This document shows, in pieces, positions 36,322 through 45,851 of a DNA stretch of 64,000 nt (position 1 is its first letter; every line of letters begins with the position of its first letter). Under the pieces are notes generated by a model. The model did no database searches. It had not been told where the DNA came from and saw only the letters and a program-made list of their open reading frames with translations. The position numbers were made by a program, and so were the translations under genes. Source of the stretch: Nocardiopsis metallicus (lineage in GTDB: Bacteria; Actinomycetota; Actinomycetes; Streptosporangiales; Streptosporangiaceae); contig NZ_JACHDO010000001.1 of assembly GCF_014201115.1 (NCBI RefSeq), positions 3,534,001 to 3,598,000 of the forward strand, written 5' to 3'.

Positions 36322-37116
36322 ATGTTCATCCTGCTCCCGCCCTCCGAGGGCAAGGCCACCTCCGGCGAGGGCCCCCGCCTGGACCCGGGGGCGCTGGTCC
36401 TGCCGGAACTGGCACCGGCCCGGGAACGGGTGGTAACCGCGCTGACCGAACTCTGCTCCGGACCCGAGGACACCGCACGCGAGGTCCTCGGGCTGTCCGC
36501 GGGCCAGGCCGACGCCGTCAAGCGCAACCTCGACCTGGCAACCGCGCCCACGCTGCGCGCCGCCGACCTCTACACGGGTGTGCTCTACGACCGCCTCGGC
36601 CTGCCCGGGCTGCTGGCCGAGCACGGCGACCGCGCCCGCGAGCGGATCCTGGTCTTCTCCGGCCTGTGGGGGGTCGTGGGCGCCGCCGACCAGCTTCCGC
36701 CCTACCGCCTCTCCATGGGCGTGAAGCTGCCGCCGCTGGGCGCTCTGGGCGCGTACTGGCGCAAGGCGATGACCGCCCCGCTCGGGGAGCTGACGGAGGG
36801 GAGCCTGCTGGTGGACTGCCGTTCGGCGGCCTACGCGGCGGCTTTCAAGCCCACCGGGGCCGCGGCCGAGCGCACCGTGGCGGTGCGCGTGCTCCGCGAG
36901 CGCGAGGTGGCCGGGGTGACCAAGCGCTCCGTGGTCAGCCACATGGCCAAGGCCGCCCGCGGCGACATCGCCCGTGCCCTGGTCAGTGAGAACGTCCAGG
37001 CGGAGACGCCCGAGGAGCTGGTCTCGGCGCTGCGCGACCTCGGGCACGCCGTGGAGCTGCCACCCGCGGGCAGGCCGGGGACCGCGCGCACGATGGACGT
37101 CGTCATCCGCGACTGA
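36322..37116 (+). CDS. yaaA: YaaA family peroxide-stress protein (UPF0246)
   Basis: The 264-residue protein starts MFILLPPSEGKATSGEG and contains LGLSAGQADAVKRNLDL, LYTGVLYDRLGLPGL, VFSGLWGVVGAADQLPPYRL and VVSHMAKAARGDIARAL, all typical of the YaaA/UPF0246 family. In E. coli YaaA lowers free iron and DNA damage during peroxide stress; a similar role here is inferred. The family often has a DNA-binding helix-hairpin-helix-like patch (LSAGQADAV). GAGAG lies upstream of the ATG. It is followed by a 409-base gap and converges on hrdB. Confidence 0.92.
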   Translation: MFILLPPSEGKATSGEGPRLDPGALVLPELAPARERVVTALTELCSGPEDTAREVLGLSAGQADAVKRNLDLATAPTLRAADLYTGVLYDRLGLPGLLAEHGDRARERILVFSGLWGVVGAADQLPPYRLSMGVKLPPLGALGAYWRKAMTAPLGELTEGSLLVDCRSAAYAAAFKPTGAAAERTVAVRVLREREVAGVTKRSVVSHMAKAARGDIARALVSENVQAETPEELVSALRDLGHAVELPPAGRPGTARTMDVVIRD

Positions 37117-37254
37117 GCTCACCCCGGTGATCCCGCCCCCGAACCCCAGACCGCGGCCCCGCGCCGGTGCCGCTACCGGCGGCCGAACCCGTACCGAAGG
37201 GGGTTCCCTGACGCGTGAAACGGGGCCCGGGTGACTTTATGCCGCACCTACAGT

Positions 37255-37430
37255 GCGTGGGGCAGCATGGTTCGCGTCGGATGGAGATCGGACTCCGTGC
37301 GGGGACAGTGAGTGCCTGATGTCATGCGAGGGACACGCGGGGGTCGCCACACCCGTGAGCAGGCAGGGGGCACAAACGCCAGGCGCGCCCTCCCGAATCA
37401 CCTTCGGGAGGGCGCGCCTGTTCTGCTTTT
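37255..37430 (+). ncRNA. Candidate small RNA downstream of yaaA
   Basis: Promoter-like words (GTGACTTTATG and TACAGT) lie just before 37255, and the strong intrinsic terminator at 37381-37430 ends the segment about 175 bases later. Inside, ATGGAG (37281-37286) can pair with CTCCGT (37293-37298), and TGCCTG (37313-37318) with CAGGCA (37360-37365) around a small GC-rich domain. The terminator is 265 bases after the yaaA stop, too far for a normal yaaA terminator, and points away from hrdB. The -35/-10 spacing is not ideal, so this is a proposal. Confidence 0.35.
37381..37430 (+). terminator. Strong intrinsic terminator with T-rich tail
   Basis: Perfect 17-base arms (37381-37397, 37403-37419; AGGCGCGCCCTCCCGAA and its complement) enclose TCACC. 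They are followed by GTTCTGCTTTT on the plus strand, one of the few T-rich tails in this window. The reverse direction has no such tail. Confidence 0.85.
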
Positions 37431-37525
37431 CAGTTGTCCTGCTTCAGCCTGGGACGTCAGTCTTCACCGGGACCGGCTGCGTCGGTCGCGTGGGGCGGAT
37501 CGTCGGGGGACCCGCCGCACACGTC

Positions 37526-39226
37526 CTAGTCCAGGTAGTCGCGGAGCACCTGGGAGCGCGACGGGTGACGGAGCTTCGACATCGTCTTGCTCTCGATCTG
37601 CCGGATGCGCTCGCGGGTGACCCCGTAGACCTTGCCGATTTCGTCTAAAGTCTTCGGCTGGCCGTCGGTGAGACCGAAGCGCATGGAAACGACGCCGGCC
37701 TCGCGCTCGGACAGGGTGTCCAGCACCGAGTGCAGCTGCTCCTGGAGCAGGGTGAAGCTGACCGCCTCGCCCGGCTGGATCGCCTCGGAGTCCTCGATGA
37801 GGTCACCGAACTCGCTGTCGCCGTCCTCGCCCAGCGGGGTGTGCAGGGAGATCGGCTCGCGGCCGTACTTCTGCACCTCGACGACCTTCTCCGGGGTCAT
37901 GTCGAGTTCCTTGGCCAGCTCCTCCGGGGTGGGCTCGCGGCCCAGGTCCTGGAGCATCTGGCGCTGGACGCGGGCCAGCTTGTTGATGACCTCGACCATG
38001 TGCACCGGGATACGGATGGTGCGGGCCTGGTCGGCCATGGCGCGGGTGATGGCCTGGCGGATCCACCAGGTGGCGTACGTGGAGAACTTGAAGCCCTTGG
38101 TGTAGTCGAACTTCTCCACCGCGCGGATCAGACCGAGGTTGCCCTCCTGGATCAGGTCCAGGAACAGCATGCCGCGACCGGTGTAGCGCTTGGCCAGGGA
38201 CACGACCAGACGCAGGTTCGCCTCGAGCAGGTGCTTCTTGGCGCGCCCACCGTCCTCGGAGATCCACTCGAGCTCGTCGCGGAGCTCGAAGGTGAGGACG
38301 TCGTCCTCCTCGGCCAGCTTCTCCTCGGCGAACAGGCCGGCCTCGATGCGCTTGGCGAGCTCGACCTCCTGCTCGGCGTTGAGGAGCGGGACCTTACCGA
38401 TCTGCTTCAGGTAGTCCTTGACCGGGTCCGCGGTGGCGCCGGCCGCGACCACCTGCGGGGTGGGCGCGTCGTCGTCATCGTCGTAGAGGACGAAGGAGTC
38501 GTCGTCCTTGCTCGGCTTGACCGGGGCGCCGACCGTCTCGGGCTTGGCGGGCTTGGCCTCCTTCTCGGAGTCGGTCGAGTCCTCGACCAGCTCCAGCTCG
38601 GCGCCGGTGTGCTCGAGGTCGTCGTCCAGGCCCTCGTCGGCGAACTCGCCGGGGCCCGAAGCGAGCTCCAGGTCCTTCTTCGCCGACTTCTTGGTCGCCG
38701 CCGCCTTCTTGGCCGGAGCCTTGGCGGTGGTCTTCTTGGCCGCGGCCTTCTTGGGGGCGGCGGCCTTCTTCGCGGTCGCCGCCTTCTTGGCCGGGGCCTT
38801 CTTCGCGGTCGCCGCCTTCTTGGCCGGGGCCTTCTTCGCGGTGGGGCCTTCGGCGGAGTCGACGACGGCGGTGACCGTCTCCGGCTGTTCCTGGGCGGCC
38901 GCCGCACGGGCGGGCTTGGCGGCCCGACTCGTGGTCGTGGTCGAGCGGGTGGTGGTCGTGCTGGACCGAGGGGCAGCCGTCTTGCGCCGCGTGGTCTTGC
39001 GCCGCGAGGAGGCCGACTCCGGAACGAGGACCGTCACGCCCTCCTTGGCGAGGCTTCGGAGCACGGACTGCGCCTGCGACATCGGAATTTCGGCCTCTTC
39101 GAAGGCACGGCGCACGTCCTCGGGCTCAAGAAAGCCCTGGGACCGCCCACGCTCGATCAGCTGCTGAATGACGGGCTCTTGCAGTGACTCGGACTGCTTC
39201 GAGCGAGTCGAACTGGCAGATGACAC
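37526..39226 (-). CDS. hrdB: Principal RNA polymerase sigma factor HrdB (RpoD/SigA)
   Basis: The 566-residue protein has region 1.2 ([20 protein letters not shown]), region 2 ([40 protein letters not shown]), region 3 ([19 protein letters not shown]) and region 4 ([20 protein letters not shown]), ending [10 protein letters not shown]. It directs housekeeping transcription. The N-terminal 230 residues are low-complexity, with many [11 protein letters not shown] repeats and an acidic block, as in Streptomyces HrdB. The start is GTG at 39226, giving the conserved [20 protein letters not shown] with GAGAGG upstream. It is next to a SpoIIE phosphatase gene on the same strand. Confidence 0.95.
   Translation of the reverse strand: MSSASSTRSKQSESLQEPVIQQLIERGRSQGFLEPEDVRRAFEEAEIPMSQAQSVLRSLAKEGVTVLVPESASSRRKTTRRKTAAPRSSTTTTRSTTTTSRAAKPARAAAAQEQPETVTAVVDSAEGPTAKKAPAKKAATAKKAPAKKAATAKKAAAPKKAAAKKTTAKAPAKKAAATKKSAKKDLELASGPGEFADEGLDDDLEHTGAELELVEDSTDSEKEAKPAKPETVGAPVKPSKDDDSFVLYDDDDDAPTPQVVAAGATADPVKDYLKQIGKVPLLNAEQEVELAKRIEAGLFAEEKLAEEDDVLTFELRDELEWISEDGGRAKKHLLEANLRLVVSLAKRYTGRGMLFLDLIQEGNLGLIRAVEKFDYTKGFKFSTYATWWIRQAITRAMADQARTIRIPVHMVEVINKLARVQRQMLQDLGREPTPEELAKELDMTPEKVVEVQKYGREPISLHTPLGEDGDSEFGDLIEDSEAIQPGEAVSFTLLQEQLHSVLDTLSEREAGVVSMRFGLTDGQPKTLDEIGKVYGVTRERIRQIESKTMSKLRHPSRSQVLRDYLD
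38764..38843 (-). repeat. 33-bp tandem repeat in the Lys/Ala region of hrdB
   Basis: The 33-base unit starting at 38764 repeats at 38797 and partly at 38830, encoding the alternating [15 protein letters not shown] sequence of HrdB. Length variation here would change the basic N-terminal tail without a frameshift. Confidence 0.85.
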
Positions 39227-39422
39227 AAACACCTCTCGAACGGACGTGTGGCGAGAATTGATCGAACCCGGTGGTCCGGTTCGGCCGGGACCGGGCACTG
39301 CACCCTCTCCCACCTGCGGCCTGGGATCGTCCCCACTGGGCGGGGAAGCCGGATTCACCTCCGCTTCGCGGGGCGCGGCGGCTTCTTCACTGTAGGCAAG
39401 GCAATGGACTTGTTCGTACGGT

Positions 39423-41480
39423 CTACCGCTCCGTCGCGGAATCGATCACCGGAAGCTGAACGGCGAGCAGAGTGACATCATCGTCCTGCTCATACCCTTC
39501 GAGCATGCTCTCAACAAGGTACTCCAGCATCTGCTGTGGATCGCCCACCACTTCGGGCTGAGCCGCGGACGCCACCCTGACGAGTTCGTCGAGACCGGCG
39601 TCGACGGATCGTTTGCGGTTCTCAACCAGTCCATCGGAGTAGAGGGCGACAGTGTTACCGGGTTGGACGAAGAATTTGTGATGACCCCTCGCAGAGCTGA
39701 CGCCGAGCGGTGTGTCGGGCTCGGTGTCGAGCAGCGAGGGCCCGGCGTTCCCGGCGACCACGAGCGGCGGAAGATGACCCGCGTTGCTGAGGTCGAGCTG
39801 TCCGGTGACCGGGTCCAGGACGAAGTAGACCAGGGTCGTCACCTGGTCCATTCCCTCTGTGGCCGTGAACATGCGGTCGAGTCCGGTCAACACATCGGCC
39901 GGTTCGGGCATGGAGAACGCAAGTGCGCGCAACGCGTTACGGATCCGGCTCATTCCCGCGGCGGCCTGGATGCCCTTGCCCATGACGTCGCCGAGGACCC
40001 CGGCGACCCGGCCGTCGGACAGGAGGAAGGCGTCGTACCAGTCGCCGCCCACCTGCACGTGCTGTGAGCCCGACCGGTAGTAGGCCGCCAGCCGCACCCC
40101 TGCCACCTGGGGGAGCTCCTCGGGCAGCAGGCTGCGCTGGAGCTCCTCGGCGGTGCCGTGTTCGCGCTCGTAGACGATGGCCCGGCCGATGGCCAGGGCG
40201 CACTGCCCGGCGAGCGCCTCCAGGAAGACGCGCTCCTCGTCGGTGACGTCGCGCTGGGCGTCGAAGGAGAAGCGCAGGGCCCCGATGGGGCGGCCAGCGG
40301 CCATCATCGGCAGCGCCACCCAGGCGCGCTCCCCGGTGCGTTCGAGCAGGGCCTCGACCTCGGGCGCGTTCTCCGTGAGTTCGCGCAGCTCGGTGGGGCT
40401 GGCGGCCAGGATGGGCGTCTGCTCGGCCACCGCCCTGGCCGCGACGTCGGGGTAGTCCAGCGAGAAACCGCGCTCGGGCAGGCCCACCCAGCCGTCGGCG
40501 GAGAGCATCCGCAGGCGCAGCCGGTCCCGGTCGAAGAGGGCCACGGAGGTGTGGTCGGCGCCCACGCCGGAGCGGCCGATCTCGGACATGGCCTGGACGA
40601 CCTCGTCGGCGGTGAGCGCCTCAGCGAGGTCGGAGGTGGCCTTCTGGAGGCGGGCGGTGCGCATGGCCGCCTCGCTGAGCTGCTGGTTGAGCCGCTGGCG
40701 GAGTTCGTCGGCCTCACGCTCGGTGGTGATGTCGACCAGGGTGCCGACCCACTCGGCGGTCTCCGCTCCGTCCATGATCGGGTTGGCGCGCGCCCGGTAG
40801 TGGATGTGGCCGCCCGCACGGGTGCGCACGCGGAACATGGCGTCGAAGGGCGTGACGTCCAGGACGGCGTCCTCCCAGGCCCGTGCGACGCGGGGCCGGT
40901 CGTCGGGGTGGAGCGCGTCGAGCCAGCCACGGCCGAGGTAGGCGTCCAGGTCCTGGCCGGTGATGGTCCGCCACTGGGGGCAGTCCTCGCGGATGTCGCC
41001 GCCGGGGCCCGCGGACCAGACGATCTGGTTGCCCGCCTGGAGCAGGGCGCGCAGGCGCTGATCCTCGCGGTGGGAAGCGCCGTCCTCGTGGTCGCGGGCG
41101 GCGATGAGCGCGATGTGCTGGTCCCCGTTGGCGGGGTCGTTGACCGGGAACCAGGTCAGGTGCCAGGTCTGCCCGGAGGGGGTGCGGTGGCGGCCGCGTA
41201 CGGCGTGACCGCTCTCACGCACGCTCCGCACCGAGTCGCGGTGGGCAACGGCCCCGGCGGGGTCGTCGGCCTGCCTCAGGGCTTCGTCGGGGGTGCGGCC
41301 CAGGCAGCGGGCGGGGGTGCTGCCGAAGACGGTGGCCATGCGGGGGTTGATGGAGACGAAGACGTCGTCGGGGCCCAGGAGCGCGAATCCGATGGGGGCG
41401 TCGGTGAGGAGGGATTTCACCGCGTCTGGCAGTTCCGCCACGCTGATCCGGGGTGGGGGAATGGACGTCTCGGCGCTCAA
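39423..41480 (-). CDS. PAS-PAS-GAF-SpoIIE (PP2C) protein serine phosphatase
   Basis: The 685-residue protein has two PAS domains (about residues 20-130, [20 protein letters not shown]; and 150-265, with [20 protein letters not shown] and [16 protein letters not shown]), a GAF domain (about 290-440), and a SpoIIE/PP2C domain with [31 protein letters not shown] and [12 protein letters not shown]. Such phosphatases dephosphorylate anti-anti-sigma factors and so release alternative sigma factors; the sensed signal is unknown. The start is TTG at 41480, nine bases after GGAGGT; longer ATG readings lack similarity and would bury this site. No anti-sigma or STAS gene is adjacent. The protein has no membrane segment. 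Confidence 0.9.
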   Translation of the reverse strand: MSAETSIPPPRISVAELPDAVKSLLTDAPIGFALLGPDDVFVSINPRMATVFGSTPARCLGRTPDEALRQADDPAGAVAHRDSVRSVRESGHAVRGRHRTPSGQTWHLTWFPVNDPANGDQHIALIAARDHEDGASHREDQRLRALLQAGNQIVWSAGPGGDIREDCPQWRTITGQDLDAYLGRGWLDALHPDDRPRVARAWEDAVLDVTPFDAMFRVRTRAGGHIHYRARANPIMDGAETAEWVGTLVDITTEREADELRQRLNQQLSEAAMRTARLQKATSDLAEALTADEVVQAMSEIGRSGVGADHTSVALFDRDRLRLRMLSADGWVGLPERGFSLDYPDVAARAVAEQTPILAASPTELRELTENAPEVEALLERTGERAWVALPMMAAGRPIGALRFSFDAQRDVTDEERVFLEALAGQCALAIGRAIVYEREHGTAEELQRSLLPEELPQVAGVRLAAYYRSGSQHVQVGGDWYDAFLLSDGRVAGVLGDVMGKGIQAAAGMSRIRNALRALAFSMPEPADVLTGLDRMFTATEGMDQVTTLVYFVLDPVTGQLDLSNAGHLPPLVVAGNAGPSLLDTEPDTPLGVSSARGHHKFFVQPGNTVALYSDGLVENRKRSVDAGLDELVRVASAAQPEVVGDPQQMLEYLVESMLEGYEQDDDVTLLAVQLPVIDSATER

Positions 41481-42060
41481 CTGCTCGACACCTCCGGAAC
41501 CGTCGGATTCCCCAGCCGTGTTTCGATGGGGGTTTTTCTGGACCGCGTGGTCCCCTGCGCACCTGTGCCCACCGCCCGTTCGCGACGGCGCTGTGGCGCG
41601 GGGTACGCGGCGCCGATTCCGGTCGGGGGCTCCACGGCTCCCAGGAGTCACGCTCCATGACTCCTCTCGGCCGCTGTCACGGCTCAAGCATAAGACACAC
41701 CGACTCACACGCAACGGCCGTCGGGGCGGGGGACCTACCGTGGACACGGAAGGTAAATGTTAGGCCACAGGCCCCCCTCGACACAGCCGACCGGGGGTTT
41801 TGCGGGCGTGTTTTCCCATAATTACCAACGATGAGCAAGGGTGGCCGGTTTGCGGCGAAATCTTCGAAACAGGGTTGTTATATGTCCGAAACGTCCTTTT
41901 CGCCTTGTTGACCTGCGGTGATGGCGTGACTCGAGTAAACGGCACCTCCCCCAGGTTTTATCAACAGCGTGCCGCGAGAGGGGTTGACAGTCCGTCCAGA
42001 ACAAGTGGAATGGGTGAAGGTCACCGTCCAGGCCATCTTCAGCTAGGGGTGTGAGCGAGA
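41481..42060. other. AT-richer intergenic region before a small helical protein
   Basis: These 580 bases lie between divergent genes. Around 41760-41960 the sequence is clearly poorer in GC than elsewhere (TTTTCCCATAATTACC, GTTGTTATATGTCC). TTGACA at 41984-41989 followed about 16 bases later by TGGAAT could form the promoter of the gene at 42061. Short frames here (for example 26 codons from 41831) lack ribosome-binding sites and are not called. Confidence 0.55.
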
Positions 42061-42345
42061 ATGCTCCAGACCTTCCCGGTCCAGGATCTCAGACAGATCT
42101 CGGCGCGGCTACACGACGAGTTCAGCGGGCTGTCCCACCGCTGCGTCGAGCGCTGTGTCAGCGACACCTGGAACTGCGTCGAACACCTGGGCATCACGGT
42201 CACACCACACCTCGTCGAGCGGGTCGCCCGCGAGCACCTCGAGGCCATGGTGAACTCCGTGCCGCCCTCAACCGTACGAAAGAGCCTCCGTCGGCCGGGA
42301 ACCACACTGTTCGCCGGTCACCGAGCGGTTCCCGAACCGCGCTGA
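42061..42345 (+). CDS. Small three-helix-bundle protein
   Basis: The 94-residue protein has the pattern of the actinomycete three-helix-bundle dimerisation domain: LRQISARLHDEFSGLSHRCV, ERCVSDTWNCVEHLG and LVERVAREHLEAMVNS. Four Cys residues lie in the first two helices, which is unusual in this genome and could allow disulfide bonding or metal binding. The C-terminal 25 residues are Arg/Pro-rich and probably disordered. The function is unknown. The start ATG is preceded by GTGAGCGAG, a weak site. An inverted repeat after the stop supports a one-gene transcript. Confidence 0.75.
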   Translation: MLQTFPVQDLRQISARLHDEFSGLSHRCVERCVSDTWNCVEHLGITVTPHLVERVAREHLEAMVNSVPPSTVRKSLRRPGTTLFAGHRAVPEPR

Positions 42346-42351
42346 ACCGAC

Positions 42352-42398
42352 GCACGGAGTCGGGCACGGACCTCTGGGGTTCGTGCCCGGCTCCGTGC
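42352..42398 (+). terminator. Hairpin after the small helical gene
   Basis: Arms 42352-42370 (GCACGGAGTCGGGCACGGA) and 42380-42398 pair at all but two positions around nine bases, starting seven bases after the stop codon. No T run follows. Confidence 0.7.
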
Positions 42399-42526
42399 TG
42401 TCCGCGGGTCGTCGCCACTCGGGGATCCGGCGTCACACGGGCCGCACGGCCCGATCTCCACAGGCTTTGGTCCCGTTGTCCACAAGCGGGAGCACACCCT
42501 GTTCCAACTGGCATACGCTTCAGACC

Positions 42527-44200
42527 GTGCCCTCCCCTTCGCCCTCACCCACCGGCCCCGACGTTCCCGCCGCAGCCTTCGAGGAGATGCTGCGCGCGGC
42601 CAGAGCGCTGCTCGCCATGCGGCACCCGCTCGACGCCGAGCTGGCCTTCAGCGAGCTTCTGGGCACCTGGTGGGGCGAGCGGCTACCAGGGGTGGACGTC
42701 GAGCGGCTGCTCGGCGAGGGGCTGATCACGCACGCCACCGCCTCCGGCAAGCCGGCGGGGCTGGGCGTGCTGGCCGCGATCACCGCGCTGGGCACCTCCG
42801 CCTCCCAGCGGGAGCTGGCCGAACAGGGGATGATCGCCCTGCGCGAGCGGGGGTTGCAGGCCCCGGCCTGGGCCGCACAGCTCGGCGCGGTGACCCCCGT
42901 GGCCGTGTACGTCAGCAACGACCGCTTCGGCGACACCGACGACGTCGTGTGCGTGTTCAGCCGGGACGCGCCGGACAGCGGCGGCTCGCTACCGCCCGAG
43001 CACGCCCTGATCCTGGTCCTGGACCACAACAGCGGCGGACTGCTGCGCGACGTGTGGGTGACCACCAAGGTGGACCTGCTGCTCGAACAGTGTCGCGAAC
43101 GCGCCCGCGGCGACGACTTCGCCCACTTCGAACAACTGGAGCTGAGTGAGGCCAGGGCCCTGCTCTCCCGAGCCCTGGAACGCACCGAACGCGTGGTCAC
43201 GGGCGCCGCCGCGGACCCTTCCGCCGGGCCCACGGTGGAGCCGGTGGGGATCTCCGCCGCCGACCTGACCGGGGGTTCGCTGGCCGCGCACTTCGCGCTG
43301 GTCGCCTCCCGGGTGCAGCGCCTCCCCCAGCCGCCCGAGGGAGTGCCGACCTCGCCCGTCCCGGTGTGGCGGCGCGACAGCCGCGCCGTACTGGCCGCCC
43401 GGTTCCTCGCCTCGGACCAGGCGGCCGAACTCTCGGACTCCTACGCGGCGAGCCGCTGCGCGGACCACATCATCGCGCACGGCTGCGACGTGGACTCCGG
43501 ACGGCCGCTGCGGGTGAGCCCGCGCAAGGTGGAGTCGTTCCTGCTGCACTGGCTGCCCGGCCGGGTGGTGCTGCTGCCCGAGGAGCAGGAGTCCATGCCG
43601 CACGTCCTGGCGGCCTGGGTGCGCTGGGCCGGTTCCCGCACCCAGCTGCCGGAGGCCCTGGTCGGCGCGACCCTGGACGCGGTCTGGGAGACCACCTCGG
43701 CCTTCACCAAGACCTACCGCGATCCGGCCCGCCCTCTGGGCCTGCGCCAGGAGGCGGTGCGCCGTCTGCTCCCGGACGGCGACTTCGCCTCCCTGGCCCG
43801 CAGGATGTTCGCCTTCCCCCTGTTGGCCAGCGAGATCGTCACGGGTGCGCCGGAGGAGTTCGACCCGGACACCTCCAAGGGCCGCCGGGCGCTGCTGCGG
43901 CTGGACCACTACGGCGAGTACGAGGCCGCCACTCCGCACAACGGCCGCCACCACTCCACCGGCCAGGACCGTTGGTACCGCCCGGTCACCGGCAGGGACC
44001 CCGAGCGCGAACGAGAACTGGACCGCCACGAACGCCTCGCCAAACGCCTGTGGGACGGCCGCCCGGCCAACCTGTGGGCGGCGGCCCGCCGCATGCTCGA
44101 CCAGGGCCAGGACCGCCCCACGGTCCTGTCCGCCCTCACCGAGGTCCTGTTCAGCGCCACCAGCGAGAGCGACCTCCGCCGCCGCCTGGACGCCCTCTGA
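42527..44200 (+). CDS. Uncharacterised conserved actinomycete protein (557 aa)
   Basis: I do not recognise a family. The protein is soluble, with no signal or membrane segment. Its N-terminal third is helical (AAAFEEMLRAARALLAMRHP, LDAELAFSELLGTWWGERL). The middle has sheet-like runs (LILVLDHNSGGLLRDVWVTT). The C-terminal 250 residues are helical with many Arg/Glu (SRAVLAARFLASDQAAELSD, VESFLLHWLPGRVVLLPEEQ). LGTWWGER and VLDHNSGG are the most distinctive words. Codon use is typical of the neighbourhood. GTG at 42527 was chosen because the longer reading begins in low-similarity, stop-poor DNA; it has no ribosome-binding site and may be leaderless. The next gene follows after 23 bases. Confidence 0.72.
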   Translation: MPSPSPSPTGPDVPAAAFEEMLRAARALLAMRHPLDAELAFSELLGTWWGERLPGVDVERLLGEGLITHATASGKPAGLGVLAAITALGTSASQRELAEQGMIALRERGLQAPAWAAQLGAVTPVAVYVSNDRFGDTDDVVCVFSRDAPDSGGSLPPEHALILVLDHNSGGLLRDVWVTTKVDLLLEQCRERARGDDFAHFEQLELSEARALLSRALERTERVVTGAAADPSAGPTVEPVGISAADLTGGSLAAHFALVASRVQRLPQPPEGVPTSPVPVWRRDSRAVLAARFLASDQAAELSDSYAASRCADHIIAHGCDVDSGRPLRVSPRKVESFLLHWLPGRVVLLPEEQESMPHVLAAWVRWAGSRTQLPEALVGATLDAVWETTSAFTKTYRDPARPLGLRQEAVRRLLPDGDFASLARRMFAFPLLASEIVTGAPEEFDPDTSKGRRALLRLDHYGEYEAATPHNGRHHSTGQDRWYRPVTGRDPERERELDRHERLAKRLWDGRPANLWAAARRMLDQGQDRPTVLSALTEVLFSATSESDLRRRLDAL

Positions 44201-44223
44201 GGGGCTGCACTAGCTTCTCCGGC

Positions 44224-45003
44224 ATGGCGAATCTCGTATTGGCGGCAGGGGCCTGGCTCGGTGCGTGGGCGTGGGACGGGGTGGTCCCAGAGCTCCGGGC
44301 TTCCGGGCACCGGGCCTGTCCCCTGACTCTCTCGGGTCTGGGCGACCGACCGGAACCGGTCGGGCAGCAGGCGCACGTTCAGGACATCGTCGACGCGGTG
44401 GAACGGCTCGACCTTCGCGACGTCGTCCTGGTCGGGCACAGCTACTCGGGCATCCCGGTCGGCCAGGCGGCCGAGCGGATCGGGGACCGGCTGCTGCACG
44501 TGGTGTTCGTGGATTCCAACGTTCCCGCTGACGGCGAGTCGTTCCTGTCCGCCTGGCCCGGGGGCCGGGCGATGGTGGAGAACTCCCTCGCCGAACACGG
44601 AGGCTTCTGGGCGCCGCTGCCCGCCGACGAGTACGCGGGACAAGGGCTGACAGAGGAGCAGATCTCACGGATCGTGGCCGGTTCGAGGCCGCATCCCGGG
44701 GCGACACTGACCGAACCGGCGGTCCTGGAGCGCCCGCTCGGCGAGCTTTCGGCGACCTACGTCAAATGCCTCCTCGACGGCCCCGAACCCGGCCCCGACG
44801 TCGCCGAGCTCCTCAGGGGCGACAGCTGGAACCTGGCCACGATGGACACCGGCCACTGGCCCATGTTCTCCCAGCCGCACGAACTGGCCGGGCTCCTCGT
44901 CGACGCGACCGAAGGCGCCGAGGCCGCGCGGACCCCTGAAGGCGTCGGACAGGGCCGCGAGCAGGTCTTCAGCCGCGACGGGGTGTGGGGCGAACGGGGC
45001 TGA
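44224..45003 (+). CDS. Alpha/beta hydrolase
   Basis: The 259-residue protein is a compact alpha/beta hydrolase. The first strand and oxyanion region are LVLAAGAWLGAWAWDGVV, the nucleophile elbow is DVVLVGHSYSGIPVGQA (Ser in GHSYSG), and the late His is in MDTGHWPMFSQPHELAGLL. It resembles the esterase/salicylate-esterase-like branch; the substrate is unknown. It starts at ATG 44224, 23 bases after the preceding stop and possibly in the same transcript. The last 30 residues are extra and charged. Confidence 0.87.
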   Translation: MANLVLAAGAWLGAWAWDGVVPELRASGHRACPLTLSGLGDRPEPVGQQAHVQDIVDAVERLDLRDVVLVGHSYSGIPVGQAAERIGDRLLHVVFVDSNVPADGESFLSAWPGGRAMVENSLAEHGGFWAPLPADEYAGQGLTEEQISRIVAGSRPHPGATLTEPAVLERPLGELSATYVKCLLDGPEPGPDVAELLRGDSWNLATMDTGHWPMFSQPHELAGLLVDATEGAEAARTPEGVGQGREQVFSRDGVWGERG

Positions 45004-45027
45004 GCCGCTACCGGGGAACTCGGGCGG

Positions 45028-45807
45028 TCAGGCCAGCATCCGCTGCTTGAGGCTCTCGATGGTGCCGCCGGAGAGCTTGAGGCCGTTGACGACGTAGTTG
45101 TCGAAGGAGCCGTAGAGCTCCTCGATGTGGGTGTAGGCCGTGTCCAGGTAGTCGGCGCGGACGCGGGTCATGGGCTGCACGTCCTCCCAGGGCAGACCGC
45201 TGTGCCTGGACAGTTCGCGCATCCAGAAGTCGGTGTTGGCCTGGCGTTCGTTGCTGGTCAGGTAGTCCTCGGTGACCGCCTCGCGCTCCACCCCGAGGAG
45301 GGTGAGCAGCAGGGCGGCCCCCCAGCCGGTGCGGTCCTTGCCGGCGCTGCAGTGGAAGACCAGGGACGTGGGCCCCTTGGCCGCGCGTTCGACCAGGTCG
45401 CGGTAGCCCTCCAGGGCCTCGGCGTCGGAGACCAGTTCGCGGTAGACGTTGAACATGAACCGCTCGGCCGCCCCGTCGCTGAACATCGCGCGAGCCCGCT
45501 CCGGGTCCGCGAGCGTCTCGACGAAGTTCGCCCCCGCCGCCTCGGCGTTCTGGACACCGACGGCGGCGTACTCCGCGCCTTCGGGGACCAGGTCGGGGAG
45601 GCGGTCGCGTTCGTGGTGGGTGCGCAGGTCGATCAGCTGGCGGATGCCGAGGCCCTGGTAGGTCGGCAGGTCCTGTTCGGAGACGCTGTGCAGGGCGTCG
45701 GAGCGGAAGAGGAGACCGTCGCGTACGGTGCGGCCTTCCTTCGTGCGGTGACCACCGAGGTCGCGGAAGTTGGGGGCACTGGGGAGGAGGAAACCGTCAT
45801 TCTTCAC
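45028..45807 (-). CDS. Tyrosine-protein phosphatase (DSP/MptpB-like)
   Basis: The 259-residue protein begins with APNFRDLGGHRTKEGRTVRD and FRSDALHSVSEQDLPTYQGL, contains QLIDLRTHHERDRLP, and the CX5R active-site loop VFHCSAGKDRTGWGAALLL. This is the bacterial atypical dual-specificity/lipid-phosphatase type that includes mycobacterial MptpB. It could act on phosphotyrosine, phosphoserine or phosphoinositides. GTG at 45807 gives the conserved start. The nucleotidyltransferase gene ends 44 bases upstream on the same strand, so the two are probably cotranscribed. Confidence 0.9.
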   Translation of the reverse strand: MKNDGFLLPSAPNFRDLGGHRTKEGRTVRDGLLFRSDALHSVSEQDLPTYQGLGIRQLIDLRTHHERDRLPDLVPEGAEYAAVGVQNAEAAGANFVETLADPERARAMFSDGAAERFMFNVYRELVSDAEALEGYRDLVERAAKGPTSLVFHCSAGKDRTGWGAALLLTLLGVEREAVTEDYLTSNERQANTDFWMRELSRHSGLPWEDVQPMTRVRADYLDTAYTHIEELYGSFDNYVVNGLKLSGGTIESLKQRMLA

Positions 45808-45851
45808 GTCCGTGACGATACCTACAGCCCCGGTGCCCCGCCAGAACCAGG

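Larger units (their letters stand above)
37117..37525. other. Gap between yaaA and hrdB with a possible small RNA
   Basis: No protein-coding frame is convincing in these 409 bases. Bases 37117-37254 are ordinary intergenic DNA with promoter-like words (GTGACTTTATG, CTACAGT). Bases 37255-37430 are listed as a candidate structured RNA ending in a strong terminator. The remaining 95 bases before the hrdB stop show nothing recognisable. Confidence 0.5.

Noticed and set aside
41831..41911. A 26-codon frame (MSKGGRFAAKSS) in the AT-richer gap
   Set aside because: It has no ribosome-binding site and no conserved pattern, so it is treated as promoter DNA.
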